Below are positions 1-12,244 of a stretch of 64,000 nt of DNA, one piece after another. This DNA comes from Pseudomonadota bacterium (GTDB lineage: Bacteria; Pseudomonadota; Alphaproteobacteria; Acetobacterales; Acetobacteraceae): the NCBI GenBank assembly GCA_021818505.1, contig JAKADX010000009.1, forward strand, positions 56,996 to 120,995. The letters are read 5' to 3'. The notes beneath the pieces are model-generated. The model searched no databases. It was not told the DNA's origin and saw only the letters and a list, made by a program, of their open reading frames with translations. The translations under genes were made by a program, and so were the position numbers. Every line of letters begins with the position of its first letter. Within the stretch, counting starts at the first letter, position 1.

Positions 1-1
1 C

Positions 2-544
2 TACTACATCGTCGCACCCGCGGAAGCGTCGTCGAATCTGGCGCGCTACGACGGCGTACGGTTCGGGCTACGAAAGGACGGAGAGGATCTCGACCAGCTC
101 TACGAGAACACGCGCGCGGCCGGGTTCGGGGCTGAGGTGCGGCGGCGCATCATGATCGGCACCTACGTGCTCTCCGCCGGCTATTACGACGCCTATTACC
201 TGCGCGCGCAGAAGGTGCGGGCGTTGATCCTGCGTGACTTCACCGAAGCGTTCCGCCACTGCGACGCCCTGCTGACGCCGACCGCGCCATCCGCCGCGTT
301 CGGCCAGGGCGAGAAGATGGACGATCCGGTGACGATGTATCTGAACGACGTGTTCACCGTGCCGGCCAACATGGCCGGCATCCCCGGCCTGTCGGTGCCC
401 GCGGGGCTGGATGCGCAGGGCCTGCCGCTCGGCTTGCAGGTGCTGGGCAAGCCGTTCGACGAGGAGACGGTGTTCGCAGTCGGCGCTGCAATCGAGCGCG
501 CCGCCGCATTCAACGTGCTGCCCGCGATTCGCGCAGGAGCCTGA
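2..544 (+). CDS. gatA: Glutamyl-tRNA(Gln)/aspartyl-tRNA(Asn) amidotransferase subunit A, C-terminal part
   Basis: This is the last 180 residues of the amidase subunit of GatCAB, which releases ammonia from glutamine to convert Glu-tRNA(Gln) to Gln-tRNA(Gln), and often Asp-tRNA(Asn) as well. The reading frame is open from base 2, well upstream of the first ATG listed in the ORF track. It begins with [20 protein letters not shown], a conserved GatA segment, and continues through the [10 protein letters not shown] segment. The amidase-signature Ser-Ser-Lys catalytic residues would lie upstream, outside the window. A full GatA is about 490 residues. The gene ends 5 bases before gatB, so the two are almost certainly co-transcribed. 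Identification is firm; only the N-terminus is missing. Confidence 0.95.
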   Translation, partial: YYIVAPAEASSNLARYDGVRFGLRKDGEDLDQLYENTRAAGFGAEVRRRIMIGTYVLSAGYYDAYYLRAQKVRALILRDFTEAFRHCDALLTPTAPSAAFGQGEKMDDPVTMYLNDVFTVPANMAGIPGLSVPAGLDAQGLPLGLQVLGKPFDEETVFAVGAAIERAAAFNVLPAIRAGA

Positions 545-549
545 CGCAG

Positions 550-2001
550 ATGACCTACACGATCGAAGGCACGACCGGCGCGTGGGAAGTGGTGATCGGA
601 CTGGAAGTCCACGCCCAGGTCATCAGCAATGCCAAGCTGTTCTCAGGTGCCGCCACCGCGTTCGGTGCGCCGCCGAACACGCAGGTGAGCTTCGTCGATG
701 CCGCCTTTCCCGGGATGCTGCCGGTGATCAACCGTGAGTGCGTGGCGCAAGCAGTGCGCACCGGGCTGGGGCTGAACGCGCATATCAACCTGGTCAGCCG
801 CTTCGACCGCAAGAACTACTTCTACGCGGACCTGCCGGCCGGCTATCAGATCAGCCAGTACCAGCATCCGATCGTCGGCGCCGGCTCGATCGAGATCGAA
901 CTGGCCGACGGCAGCACGAAGGACATCGGCGTCACGCGGCTGCATCTGGAGCAGGACGCGGGGAAAAGCCTGCACGATCAGCACCCGACCAAGAGCTACA
1001 TCGACCTCAACCGTGCCGGCGTGGCGCTGATGGAGATCGTCAGCGAGCCCGACCTGCGCAGCCCGGAGGAGGCCGGCGCCTATCTGCGCAAGCTGCGCAC
1101 CATCATGCGCTATCTCGGCACCTGCGATGGCAACATGGAGGAAGGCTCCATGCGCGCCGACGTGAACGTCTCGGTGCGCAAGCATGGCGAGGCGTTCCGC
1201 ACGCGTTGCGAGGTGAAGAACGTCAACTCCATCCGCTTCGTCATGCAGGCGATCGAAGCCGAGGCGAAGCGGCAGGTCGCGGTGTGGGAGGATGGCGGCA
1301 CCGTCGAGCAGGAAACGCGGCTCTACGATTCCGCGCGCGGCGTCACCCGCTCCATGCGCAGCAAGGAGGACGCCCACGACTACCGTTATTTCCCCGATCC
1401 CGACCTGCTGCCGCTGGTGCTGGACGAGGCGTGGGTGGCGGAACTCGGCCGCAGTCTGCCCGAGTTGCCCGATGCAAAGCGCGCGCGCTTCATGCGCGAG
1501 TACGGCCTGCCGGCCTATGATGCCGGCGTACTGGTGGCCGAGCAGACAACGGCGGATTTCTATGAGACCGTCGCGAAGGGCCGTGACGCGAAGCTCGCGG
1601 CGAATTGGGTGATCGGCGACCTGTTCGCCGCCTTCAACCGCACCGGGCGCGGGATCGAGGACAGTCCGGTCTCCGCTGCGGCACTCGGCGGCCTGCTCGA
1701 CCTGATGGCAGACGGCACCATCAACGGCCGCATCGCCAAGGATGTGTTCGAGGCGATGGTCGAGACCGGCGCCGACGCCGCGACCATCGTGGCGCAGCGT
1801 GGGTTGCGGCAGGTGACGGACACTGGCGCCATCGACGCCGCAGTGGCGCAAGTGCTCGCCGCTAACGCCGACAAGCTCGCCGAGTACAAGGCGGGGAAAG
1901 AAAAACTGTTCGGCTTCTTCGTCGGCCAGGTGATGAAGGCGATGGCGGGGAAGGGCAATCCGGCGCTGGTCAACGAGGCGCTGAAGAAGCAGCTTGGCTG
2001 A
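550..2001 (+). CDS. gatB: Aspartyl/glutamyl-tRNA amidotransferase subunit B
   Basis: This is the 483-residue tRNA-binding and kinase subunit of GatCAB. It activates the misacylated glutamyl (or aspartyl) group by phosphorylation before amidation. The N-terminus has the family hallmark [13 protein letters not shown], followed by [20 protein letters not shown] and [20 protein letters not shown]. The C-terminal YqeY-like tail ends [16 protein letters not shown]. The length matches full-length GatB (about 480). The ATG follows the gatA stop by 5 bases, and an AGGAG lies about 10 bases upstream inside gatA. Its presence implies that this organism makes Gln-tRNA, and possibly Asn-tRNA, by the indirect route. 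Confidence 0.98.
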   Translation: MTYTIEGTTGAWEVVIGLEVHAQVISNAKLFSGAATAFGAPPNTQVSFVDAAFPGMLPVINRECVAQAVRTGLGLNAHINLVSRFDRKNYFYADLPAGYQISQYQHPIVGAGSIEIELADGSTKDIGVTRLHLEQDAGKSLHDQHPTKSYIDLNRAGVALMEIVSEPDLRSPEEAGAYLRKLRTIMRYLGTCDGNMEEGSMRADVNVSVRKHGEAFRTRCEVKNVNSIRFVMQAIEAEAKRQVAVWEDGGTVEQETRLYDSARGVTRSMRSKEDAHDYRYFPDPDLLPLVLDEAWVAELGRSLPELPDAKRARFMREYGLPAYDAGVLVAEQTTADFYETVAKGRDAKLAANWVIGDLFAAFNRTGRGIEDSPVSAAALGGLLDLMADGTINGRIAKDVFEAMVETGADAATIVAQRGLRQVTDTGAIDAAVAQVLAANADKLAEYKAGKEKLFGFFVGQVMKAMAGKGNPALVNEALKKQLG

Positions 2002-2031
2002 ACGTCAGGCGGCGGCGGAACGGAGGTGCGG

Positions 2032-2475
2032 ATGTCGGAGCAGCCCGAAGTCACGTTGCGGCAGCAGGAAGGGTATCGATTCGACATCGATTTCGGAGCA
2101 GACATCGCGCATCTGCGATCGGACGAGCCGCCGCCGCTGGGCGGTGGTGCCGGACCCGATCCGGTCCACCTCCTGCTCGCAGCGGTAGGTTCCTGCATGT
2201 CATCAAGCTTCCATTTCGCGATGCGGAAGTTCCACGAATCGCCGGGGACGATCACGACGACGGTGCGGGCGACAATCGGCCGCGATGAGTCGAATCACCT
2301 GCGCGTGCAGGCGATTGATGTGGCGATCGGATTTGCGCAGTCGGCGGACAGCATCGGTCATCTGGCGCGGATTCTTGAGCAGTTCGAGGCGTTCTGCACG
2401 GTTGGCGCTTCGGTCCGCCGCGGCATTCCGACGACCGTCTCCGTCACCGACGGCGCCGGTCGGAAGGTCAAGTAG
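2032..2475 (+). CDS. OsmC-family protein
   Basis: This is a 147-residue OsmC/Ohr-superfamily protein. Members are small homodimeric cytoplasmic proteins, and many reduce organic hydroperoxides with two cysteines. Visible hallmarks are the GAGPDPVHLLLAAVGSCMSS segment with the first Cys at the start of the central helix, and a second Cys in FCTVGASVRRGIPTTVSVTD near the C-terminus. I prefer the ATG at 2032 over the GTG at 2026 because GGAGG at 2022-2026 is well spaced only for the ATG. It lies 30 bases after gatB and converges on the PEP-carboxylase homologue with a 6-base gap. Whether it is a true peroxidase or another OsmC subgroup cannot be decided here. Confidence 0.8.
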   Translation: MSEQPEVTLRQQEGYRFDIDFGADIAHLRSDEPPPLGGGAGPDPVHLLLAAVGSCMSSSFHFAMRKFHESPGTITTTVRATIGRDESNHLRVQAIDVAIGFAQSADSIGHLARILEQFEAFCTVGASVRRGIPTTVSVTDGAGRKVK

Positions 2476-2481
2476 TTCCGC

Positions 2482-5277
2482 TTATCCCAGCGCGCCCACT
2501 TCGTGCGACACCGCCGTGCTGATCTCGCGCACCAGAGCGAACAGCCGCGCCATCGGCGAAAAGATTTCGGCGTGCTCGCGTGCATAGGCCGCGGCGGCGC
2601 GCGGCGCGCGTGGCTCCGCATAGTCGCCATCCGCGGCCGGGTCGGGCGCTGACGGGAACACTTGCGCCAGGAACGCGAGCGCGGCGGGGATGTCGAGGCG
2701 CAGGATGCGCTGGTCCAGTGCTGCGCGGGTGATGCCGTGGCGCGGCGAGAAATCGGGAATCGCGCTGGCCAGCAGCCAGATGCGATGCACGAGCGCCAGC
2801 CGCAGCGCGTGCAGCAGCAACTCACGGTCCGCAAGTCGCGGTGCGTCGGGCCACACGGCCCGCAGACTGACGTGGTCGGCCTGGATGCGGCGGAACATCG
2901 CCTGCGCCTGCGCCCACAGATCCAGCCGCTCGAGCGCCCGCGCCACCGAAACCAGCGCCTGAGACCGGCCAGGCAGCCGCGCATGCGCCGCGCGATCGAG
3001 CCACATGCCGGGATCGAGCGTCGCCACCACCGCGCGCAGCACGTCGAGGTCGGAATGCGCCAGCGCGTGCGCCGGCAGCGCCAACGCGTTGCGGAACCGC
3101 GCGCTGCGCTCGCGCAGTTCGGCGAAGGTCTCGGGATGGCGCGCGGCAGCTGCGCCGAGGCCCTGCAACGTGTTCGCCAGCCACCCGAGCTGGTGCAGAA
3201 TCGCGTTGTTGGGAATCGCGCGCAGCTCGCGCGGATGGCGGATCAGGGCCGGTCCCGCCATCCCGTCCGTCTGCCGCGCCGCCGGGCGGGAGCCTGACCT
3301 GTCGAGCAATGCCGGGCCGAACGCGCCGAGCAGCGCCGCATAGCCGGCATCGTCCACCAGCTCCTGCATTCCCGCGCGGCAGGTGGCGAAGAAGTCGGCG
3401 GAGAAATCGGCTTCGTCGTAGATCGGGTCGGGTGGCGGCGGCTCGGGCGGAAAGGCGTGCTCGGCGATCCGCGCGACCGTGGCGGCGGCGAGTTCCGGCG
3501 TGCCGAACAGCAGATAGCCGTCGCCGCCCTGGAACGCCGATTCCTCGCGCGTCGCGATCCCCGCCGCCGCGAGCGCGTGCCGTGCGGTCGGTGGCGAAAG
3601 ATAGGCGAGACGGTCGGCCAGTGACGCCGGATGCGCGCCGCGCCCGACGCTCTCGCCATGCGTGTCGAACAGCAGCACCTCCACGCCGGTCAGGCCGTGA
3701 TGCGTGAGCGCCCCGACCAGCTTCAGCCGCAGCCGCTCGATCAGGTAGGTGGCGGCGAGCGGGCCGATATAGCGCCCGGAATCGGAGTAGCCGAACTGGA
3801 GCGCCAGCCGTCCGGTCGCCTGCAGATAGGCGCGGTAATGCGGGCTGCGCAGCGCCTCTTCCAGCACCCGCACGCCGCATTCCAGCGCCTCGGCAGTCTC
3901 GAACAGCGGCGAGATCTCGATCATCCGCTCGACGCCGAACAGGCGCGCGAGCCAGAGCGCGGCGAGCAGCGTGTAGCCGGACTCGGTCTCGGCGATCAGG
4001 AAGCGCACCGGCGTGGCGCCGTCGATATGCTTGACCAGTTGCGCGACCGTCATCATCAGCCGCGCCGCCGAGGCGCCCTCGGCCAGCAGCGCGCCGAAAT
4101 CCACCGGCACGGGCGCCACCGTCTCCAGTGCGGCGTTGATGGCGCCGAGCAGCACGCGCCGCCGCGACGGGTCATCCGGCGGGTCGGCAAGGCCGAGACG
4201 CTGGCGGACCACGTTGTGTATCTGCGACGAATTCAGCCGCACATGGGTGTGCGCCAGCCCTAGCCCGTGCGAGCGCAGCCCGGCCCGCGCCACGGCAAGC
4301 GCCATGCGCGCGTCTTCGGGGGCGGCGGCGATCGCCTCGCGGAACAGGGCATCGAGCGACGCCGGCGTGGTCAGCGCCGCTTCCCGCCGCTCGACCAGCG
4401 CGTGCGCGAAGGCGGCGGTGGCGTCGGGTTCGGCGCCGGCGGGGGCGGCGGCGATCTGCGCCTCGACGGCGTGCAGCGCCGTCGCGATACATGCGGCGAC
4501 TTTCGTGCCCGCGGGCACTGGCGCTACCTGCGCGTGCAGCCGCGCCAGTTGCATCCGCTTCATCTCCAGCCGCAGGCGCAGCGTGTCCCACCAGCCGATA
4601 TCGGTGCGTCCATCGGTGTCGTACCCGACCCAACTGGTCAGGATCACCGGCGCCGGCACAATCTCGGTCCAGCGGTTCGGCCACGTGGCGCGGGCGGCGG
4701 TCAGGATGGCCGCAGTCAGCGCATCCAGCGCGTCGCGACCATGCGCGATCGCGACGCTGGCCTGCGCGAATTCCTCTGGAAGCGTCACCCCCGGCGAGCG
4801 GTGCGAGGCGAAGCACACTTCCGGCGGCCGTCCGCTCGCGGTCTCCGCCAGCGCCTGTCCGATCTCCGCCGGCAGAGCGAACGTAGGGTGTGCGGTGAAC
4901 ACGGCGGCGAAACGCGGGCGCTCCACCAGCGCGCGGAAAGTGGCCAGCGGCACCGGGCTGTCCGCCGGGTCGGGGCGTACCAGCCGTTCCGCCAGCGCCG
5001 CCATGGCGCGGTGCGTCGCATTCGGATCGGTGCCGCCGACATAATCCGCAAGCCGTGCCGCCCGGTCGGCGAAGGCGGCATCGCGCAGGTGGCGAACCAA
5101 CCCCTCGATCTCCTCCGGCGTCATGGCACCACTGTCGATCCGCCGCGACACCACCAGTGCGATGGTCAGGACCGGATTGCCGAATGGGTCGGCGTCGTGG
5201 CTCTCACGCGTGCGCGCGGTCAGCGCGAGCAGGTCGCGGGCGAGGGCAGGCACGGTCGCGAGAGCGGGATGCTGCAT
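2482..5277 (-). CDS. Divergent phosphoenolpyruvate carboxylase homologue
   Basis: This 931-residue protein has the length and layout of PEP carboxylase, the biotin-free enzyme making oxaloacetate from PEP and bicarbonate. The early FTAHPT motif with the catalytic His (residue 130) is present. So are a GYSDSGR segment near residue 496, a SVGRGAHP segment near residue 545 and LRAIPNNAILHQLGW near the C-terminal third. Key active-site loops differ. The canonical FHGRGG loop, which carries an essential Arg, reads FDTHGES. The canonical YSDSxKD reads YSDSGRY. The glycine-rich GDRDGNP region reads GYDTDGRTD. It may be a lineage-specific working enzyme or an altered-function paralogue. It is convergent with the OsmC gene, and no other PEPC is in the window. 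Confidence 0.75.
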   Translation of the reverse strand: MQHPALATVPALARDLLALTARTRESHDADPFGNPVLTIALVVSRRIDSGAMTPEEIEGLVRHLRDAAFADRAARLADYVGGTDPNATHRAMAALAERLVRPDPADSPVPLATFRALVERPRFAAVFTAHPTFALPAEIGQALAETASGRPPEVCFASHRSPGVTLPEEFAQASVAIAHGRDALDALTAAILTAARATWPNRWTEIVPAPVILTSWVGYDTDGRTDIGWWDTLRLRLEMKRMQLARLHAQVAPVPAGTKVAACIATALHAVEAQIAAAPAGAEPDATAAFAHALVERREAALTTPASLDALFREAIAAAPEDARMALAVARAGLRSHGLGLAHTHVRLNSSQIHNVVRQRLGLADPPDDPSRRRVLLGAINAALETVAPVPVDFGALLAEGASAARLMMTVAQLVKHIDGATPVRFLIAETESGYTLLAALWLARLFGVERMIEISPLFETAEALECGVRVLEEALRSPHYRAYLQATGRLALQFGYSDSGRYIGPLAATYLIERLRLKLVGALTHHGLTGVEVLLFDTHGESVGRGAHPASLADRLAYLSPPTARHALAAAGIATREESAFQGGDGYLLFGTPELAAATVARIAEHAFPPEPPPPDPIYDEADFSADFFATCRAGMQELVDDAGYAALLGAFGPALLDRSGSRPAARQTDGMAGPALIRHPRELRAIPNNAILHQLGWLANTLQGLGAAAARHPETFAELRERSARFRNALALPAHALAHSDLDVLRAVVATLDPGMWLDRAAHARLPGRSQALVSVARALERLDLWAQAQAMFRRIQADHVSLRAVWPDAPRLADRELLLHALRLALVHRIWLLASAIPDFSPRHGITRAALDQRILRLDIPAALAFLAQVFPSAPDPAADGDYAEPRAPRAAAAYAREHAEIFSPMARLFALVREISTAVSHEVGALG

Positions 5278-5335
5278 CTGCGAACTCTGCCCGCGTGCGG
5301 CCCGGTGTGCAACCGATGCGGCAGACTTTGGGCGA

Positions 5336-5737
5336 TTAAGTCGCCCTTCTGCTCACGGTCTCGGCGAAGCCTCCACCGCTGCTCGGATTCCGGGCCACCG
5401 TTGCGCATGATTTCGGCAAAGCCGAACACCAGCGCCCGCGCCGAGGGGATGAGCGACGCGGACTGAAATTCGGTGTCGCGGAAGAAGACGAAGGTGAAGG
5501 CATCAACGGCGAGGACATTCGCCATGATGATGCCGGAATGCGTCCTGCCGGGGCGGCGAAGCAGAAAAAGCCGAACTTCGCGGTGCTGATGAGCAGTGCT
5601 GCCAGCGACAGTTGCCACTCGGCGCCGAGGGCAACGGAAACGAGCCCGATCATGACCAGCGTGAAGCCGACCTGCCGGCCCCAGTGCCGGCCCCGGTACG
5701 CACCGGCGTGGCTGCGCTCCAGGCGTGAGGGGAAACC
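5336..5737 (-). pseudogene. Probable frameshifted gene for a small membrane protein
   Basis: The 510-base gap 5278-5787 holds no intact gene, but two adjacent minus-strand frames look like one broken reading frame. The first runs through AYRGRHWGRQVGFTLVMIGL and SLAALLISTAKFGFFCF, two likely membrane segments, and loses coding character near base 5553. The other frame then reads GIIMANVLAVDAFTFVFFRD with strong G/C in third codon positions, down to about QKGDLIA. The change of frame falls by short runs of C and T in the minus strand, so a real frameshift or a sequencing slip are both possible. I do not recognise the family. It could also be two small unrelated ORFs. Confidence 0.33.
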
Positions 5738-5787
5738 ATGGCCCCGCTTGGCGGACGACCCGGACGGCGTGGTAGCCTCGCGGCCGC

Positions 5788-7089
5788 ATGGACGCTTCTT
5801 CTTTTTCCCCGTCGGCGGCGGCGGATCTCGATGCCGACCGCGCCGCGCGGCGCACGCTCAACCGGCACAAGGCCTTCGCGACCGCGCTGCTGGTGCTGAT
5901 GGCGGCGCTGACCCTGGTCACCTACGCGCTGCCGGCGGGCCTGGCGACTGCGGTGCTCCAGGCGGCGGCGAAGGCCGGCTTCGTCGGCGGCATCGCCGAC
6001 TGGTTCGCGGTCACCGCGCTGTTCCGCCATCCGCTCGGCCTGCCGATCCCTCATACGGCCATCATTCCGGCGCAAAAGGTGCGGCTCGGCCAGGCGCTCG
6101 GCCGTTTCGTCGGCAACCACGTGTTCACCGACGCCGAAGTGCGGCGGATGATCGGGCGCATCGACCTTGCCGAGATCGTCGCCCGCTTCCTCGCCGATCC
6201 GGCGGCCACGCGCCCCGCGGCGGAGGCGCTGGCAACAATGTTGCCGCGGCTGCTGGCGAGCGTGGAGGACGGCCGCGCGCGCCGCCTGCTCGGTCGTATA
6301 GTGCCGCGCGTGCTCGGCGGTCCGGCCGCCGGGCGCGTGGTCGCCGGCGCGCTGCGCAAGCTGGTCGAGGGCGAGCGACACCAGGAGGTGTTCGGCTTCA
6401 TCCTGGTGCGCCTGAAGGTCGTGCTGGCGGAACGCGAGGACGCGCTGCGGCGCGTGATCGAGGAGCGGGTGCGCGAGCAAGGGGGCGTGCTGGTCGGCTG
6501 GGCACTGGGCGCCTCGATCGCGCGGCGGGTGCTGACGCAGATCAACGCCGAACTGGACAAGATGGAGGCCAGCGGCTCGGACCTCCGGGCCGCGTTCGAC
6601 GAGTGGATGCGTCGCGAGATCGCACGCATCGAGGACGATCCCGACCGTGCCGCCGAAATCGGCCGCGCGCTGCGGCGCGCGCTGACGCACGAAACCATCC
6701 AGGGCTGGGTGCGTGATGTGTGGTCCCGGCTGCGGCTGGCGCTGGAGGCGGACGCGGCCAAGCCGAACGGCCACACGCTGGCGGCGTTCGAGGGCGCACT
6801 CGGCAACATCGGCGCGATGCTGCAATCCGATCCCATCGCACGCGCGCGGCTGCAACATACGGTGGAAAGCGTGATCGCGACCTTGCTGCCCTCGGCGCAG
6901 GTTTCGGTGACCGGCTTCATCGCCGACGTTGTGGCGAACTGGGACGCGGCGACCGTGACCGAGAAGTTGGAACTGCGCGTCGGTCGCGACCTGCAATTCG
7001 TGCGCGTCAACGGCACCCTGGTCGGCTTCCTGGTCGGCGGGCTGGTCTATGCGCTGCTGCGCGCGACTTTCGGGCCGGTGGCGTTCTGA
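5788..7089 (+). CDS. DUF445 family membrane-associated protein
   Basis: This is a 433-residue DUF445 (YjiN-like) protein of unknown function. A hydrophobic segment near residues 34-60 is followed by the family signature AGFVGGIADWFAVTALFRHPLG and by PHTAIIPAQKVRLGQALGRF. A long, charged, helix-rich middle part follows, and a final hydrophobic segment (LVGFLVGGLVYALL) is near the C-terminus. Length and layout match typical family members. The gene stands alone, is convergent with the following minus-strand gene (13-base gap) and starts at an ATG just after the broken region. Family assignment is confident; no biochemical role can be stated. Confidence 0.88.
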   Translation: MDASSFSPSAAADLDADRAARRTLNRHKAFATALLVLMAALTLVTYALPAGLATAVLQAAAKAGFVGGIADWFAVTALFRHPLGLPIPHTAIIPAQKVRLGQALGRFVGNHVFTDAEVRRMIGRIDLAEIVARFLADPAATRPAAEALATMLPRLLASVEDGRARRLLGRIVPRVLGGPAAGRVVAGALRKLVEGERHQEVFGFILVRLKVVLAEREDALRRVIEERVREQGGVLVGWALGASIARRVLTQINAELDKMEASGSDLRAAFDEWMRREIARIEDDPDRAAEIGRALRRALTHETIQGWVRDVWSRLRLALEADAAKPNGHTLAAFEGALGNIGAMLQSDPIARARLQHTVESVIATLLPSAQVSVTGFIADVVANWDAATVTEKLELRVGRDLQFVRVNGTLVGFLVGGLVYALLRATFGPVAF

Positions 7090-7102
7090 CCGCCGGACGC
7101 GT

Positions 7103-8269
7103 TCATCGCTCCTCGACCGCGGCATCAGGCGGCGACGGCGGACGCAGCGGCAGGGTCAGCCAGGCGAGTCCGATATCACGCCCGACATCGCCCGTGCCGT
7201 CACCCGCGACCCCGTCATAGAACAGCGCGAGCCGCCCGTCCGCGGGGATCACCGACGGCACGCCGTGGACGCGCCGCGACCACGCACAGTTGCGGCCGTC
7301 GAGCACAACCGCCTTGCGTCGCGGGTCCCAGCGGGTGAGGTCGTCGGTCCAATAGACCCAGATCGCGTCGGTGTATTCGTGCCCGCCGACGGTCGGATCA
7401 TAGCCAACATGGTCGGTGAACAGGAACCAGGTGCGGTTCACGGGCTCATAGTAGAGCGAGGTGTTCTCGACCTGCTCGGTGGCCGGCACGACGGGCCGCG
7501 CATCGACCGCCCATGCCGCATCCAGGCTGCGCGTGCGAGCGAGACCGATCGTGCGCTGGAACCGGATGTCGCTCAGATCGGCGCCCGACACATCGACTGA
7601 CTGCCCTGTCCATAGCCGGCGCAGCACCTCCGCGTTCCGGCCGATCAGAGCGGCGCCGCTGAAGAACTGCAGGTATTCCTCGCCCTGCCTGACGATGAAG
7701 CCCGGGCTGGCGACATCGGCGTAGAATGTGCCGGGCGTCGGGCGGAACGGAACTATATCGTAGCGTTTCCGCGCGGGGCCGCGCGGTGACGTTTCCACCG
7801 CTGCCAGGGTGACGAACGGCACCATGGGAACGCGGTCTGGCGGCGGCGTGGTTCGCGCGGCGCCGAGATAGAACTGATACCACACCGCGCCGGCATGATA
7901 CGTGGTGCAGTACGACGCCGATCCGGCGTCGGGCGTTCCGGGCGCACCAAGCTGCATGACCAGGCCCTGCTTGCGCCAATGCAGCAGGTCATCGCTCACC
8001 GCGAGCGCACACAGCCATCCCGTCGGACCGGCCGCGTCATAGTGCATATAGAACCGTCCGTGATCGGCAGAGACCCAGACGTCGCGCGCACCGATACTGT
8101 CGAACGCTTCGGGTCCGTGGCGGAGAACGACCCCGGAGTCCTGCGCGTCCAGCCGCATGATTGCCGCCGGCCGACCGTCGGCATAGGTCTGGGCTCTGCC
8201 GTGACCGCAGGCGATGGTCACCATCGACGCGAACGCCAGGAAGCCGAGTCCGCGCCTTGTCCCGATCAT
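7103..8269 (-). CDS. Secreted five-bladed beta-propeller glycosidase-like protein
   Basis: This predicted 388-residue secreted protein starts at an ATG (8269) whose product begins MIGTRRGLGFLAFASMVTIA and ends in a signal-peptidase-like site around GHGRAQ. The ORF-track start at 8485 would run into the secA 3' end and adds low-complexity Arg/Ser sequence. The mature part has repeated WVSADHGRFYMHYDAAGP and LHWRKQG type strands, as in GH43/GH32/GH130-like propellers. These hydrolyse or phosphorolyse glycosides, often plant or bacterial polysaccharides. I cannot assign the catalytic acids or the exact family. It sits between housekeeping genes with no sugar-catabolism neighbour, 70 bases from the secA stop on the same strand. 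Confidence 0.5.
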   Translation of the reverse strand: MIGTRRGLGFLAFASMVTIACGHGRAQTYADGRPAAIMRLDAQDSGVVLRHGPEAFDSIGARDVWVSADHGRFYMHYDAAGPTGWLCALAVSDDLLHWRKQGLVMQLGAPGTPDAGSASYCTTYHAGAVWYQFYLGAARTTPPPDRVPMVPFVTLAAVETSPRGPARKRYDIVPFRPTPGTFYADVASPGFIVRQGEEYLQFFSGAALIGRNAEVLRRLWTGQSVDVSGADLSDIRFQRTIGLARTRSLDAAWAVDARPVVPATEQVENTSLYYEPVNRTWFLFTDHVGYDPTVGGHEYTDAIWVYWTDDLTRWDPRRKAVVLDGRNCAWSRRVHGVPSVIPADGRLALFYDGVAGDGTGDVGRDIGLAWLTLPLRPPSPPDAAVEER

Positions 8270-8339
8270 CTCCGCGATGGCCGGGACATGCGATGATCGG
8301 ATTGCGGAGCCTTCAGCGCACGGGCGCTGCCGCCGGTCC

Positions 8340-11072
<2,733 letters not shown>

Positions 11073-11293
11073 GCGAGAGAGCCTTCCGGGACGGGCAGAG
11101 GTGGTCGCCGCCGGGGCGCGGGCGGGCGCAAGCGACCGCACGGGCCGCCCGTCCAGCCGCCTCAGGGGGCCATTCTGGTCAGGGCTGTGAGATAGGACCC
11201 GCACCGCCCGTGGTCAACGACGCGGCCGCCTGACCGGCTTGTGGCCGCCCGCGGGTTCAGCCATACATCGCGCCGATTTTGGAGGGATTGCCC

Positions 11294-12235
11294 ATGCGGA
11301 GTTTCAGCTTGGCCGTAATCGGCGTGCTTGCCGGGCTCGGCGGCACGGCCCTGGCGCAGAGCACGCCGGGGCAGGCTCCGGCACAGTCGCCGGCGCCGTC
11401 CCCGGCCGGCCAGGCGCAGACCACCGCCCCGGCGGAGAGCGATCCGGTGGTGGCGACGGTGAACGGCTCACCGATCCACGCGAGCGACGTGCGTGACGCG
11501 ATGGCGGGGCTGCCAGCCGAGTACCGCAACTTGCCGCAGAAGATGCTTTTTCCGATGATGCTGGACCAGCTCATCGACCGCAAGGCGCTGGTCATGCTGG
11601 CGGAAAAGCAGGGGTTGAACAAAGACCCGCAGGTCGAGCGGCAGATGGCGCGCGCCGCCGATGGCGCGCTGCAGAACGCCCTGCTCAGCCGCGACGTCGG
11701 CCCGTTGGTGACCGATGCGAAGGTCAAGGAACGCTACGACGCCACAATCGCGAACAAGCCGGGCGAGGAGGAGGTGCACGCGGCGCACATCCTGGTCGCC
11801 AGCGAGGACGAGGCGAAGAAGCTCATCGCCCAACTGAAGGGCGGGGCCGACTTCGCAAAGCTGGCCAAGGAGCACAGCACCGATCCGGGCGCCGCTCAGG
11901 GTGGCGATCTCGGCTGGTTCAAGAAGGGCGACATGCTGCCCGCCTTCGCCGACGCGGCGTTCGCCATGCAGCCCGGCCAGATCAGCGAAACCCCCGTCCA
12001 TACGCAGTATGGCTGGCACATCATCAAGGTCGAGGGCCGCCGCCAGGCGCCGCCGCCGACCTTCGCGCAGGCGCGTGACCAGCTCCGCCAGGACATGATC
12101 CAGGAGGGGGTGCGCAAGATGGTGGCACAGGCCAAGCAGGGGCTGACCATTCAACGCTTCAACGCCGACGGTTCCGCCCCGAAAGCGACCGACAGCGCCG
12201 AGCCGCCGGCGCCCGCGTCGGACGCCAAACAGTAG
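11294..12235 (+). CDS. Exported parvulin-type peptidyl-prolyl cis-trans isomerase
   Basis: This 313-residue SurA/PrsA-like folding factor should act in the periplasm. The ATG at 11294 has GGAGG eight bases upstream and encodes a signal peptide (MRSFSLAVIGVLAGLGGTALAQ). A Pro/Ala/Gln-rich linker follows, then an N-terminal chaperone-like helical part starting DPVVATVNGSPIHASDVRDA. The rotamase domain runs from about residue 160 to 255, with VHAAHILVASEDEAK, DPGAAQGGDLGWFKKGDM and TQYGWHIIKVEGRR. These are standard parvulin core motifs. The tail is low complexity. It lies 9 bases before argJ, so the two are likely one transcript, although their functions are unrelated. Confidence 0.9.
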   Translation: MRSFSLAVIGVLAGLGGTALAQSTPGQAPAQSPAPSPAGQAQTTAPAESDPVVATVNGSPIHASDVRDAMAGLPAEYRNLPQKMLFPMMLDQLIDRKALVMLAEKQGLNKDPQVERQMARAADGALQNALLSRDVGPLVTDAKVKERYDATIANKPGEEEVHAAHILVASEDEAKKLIAQLKGGADFAKLAKEHSTDPGAAQGGDLGWFKKGDMLPAFADAAFAMQPGQISETPVHTQYGWHIIKVEGRRQAPPPTFAQARDQLRQDMIQEGVRKMVAQAKQGLTIQRFNADGSAPKATDSAEPPAPASDAKQ

Positions 12236-12244
12236 CCGCGGGGC

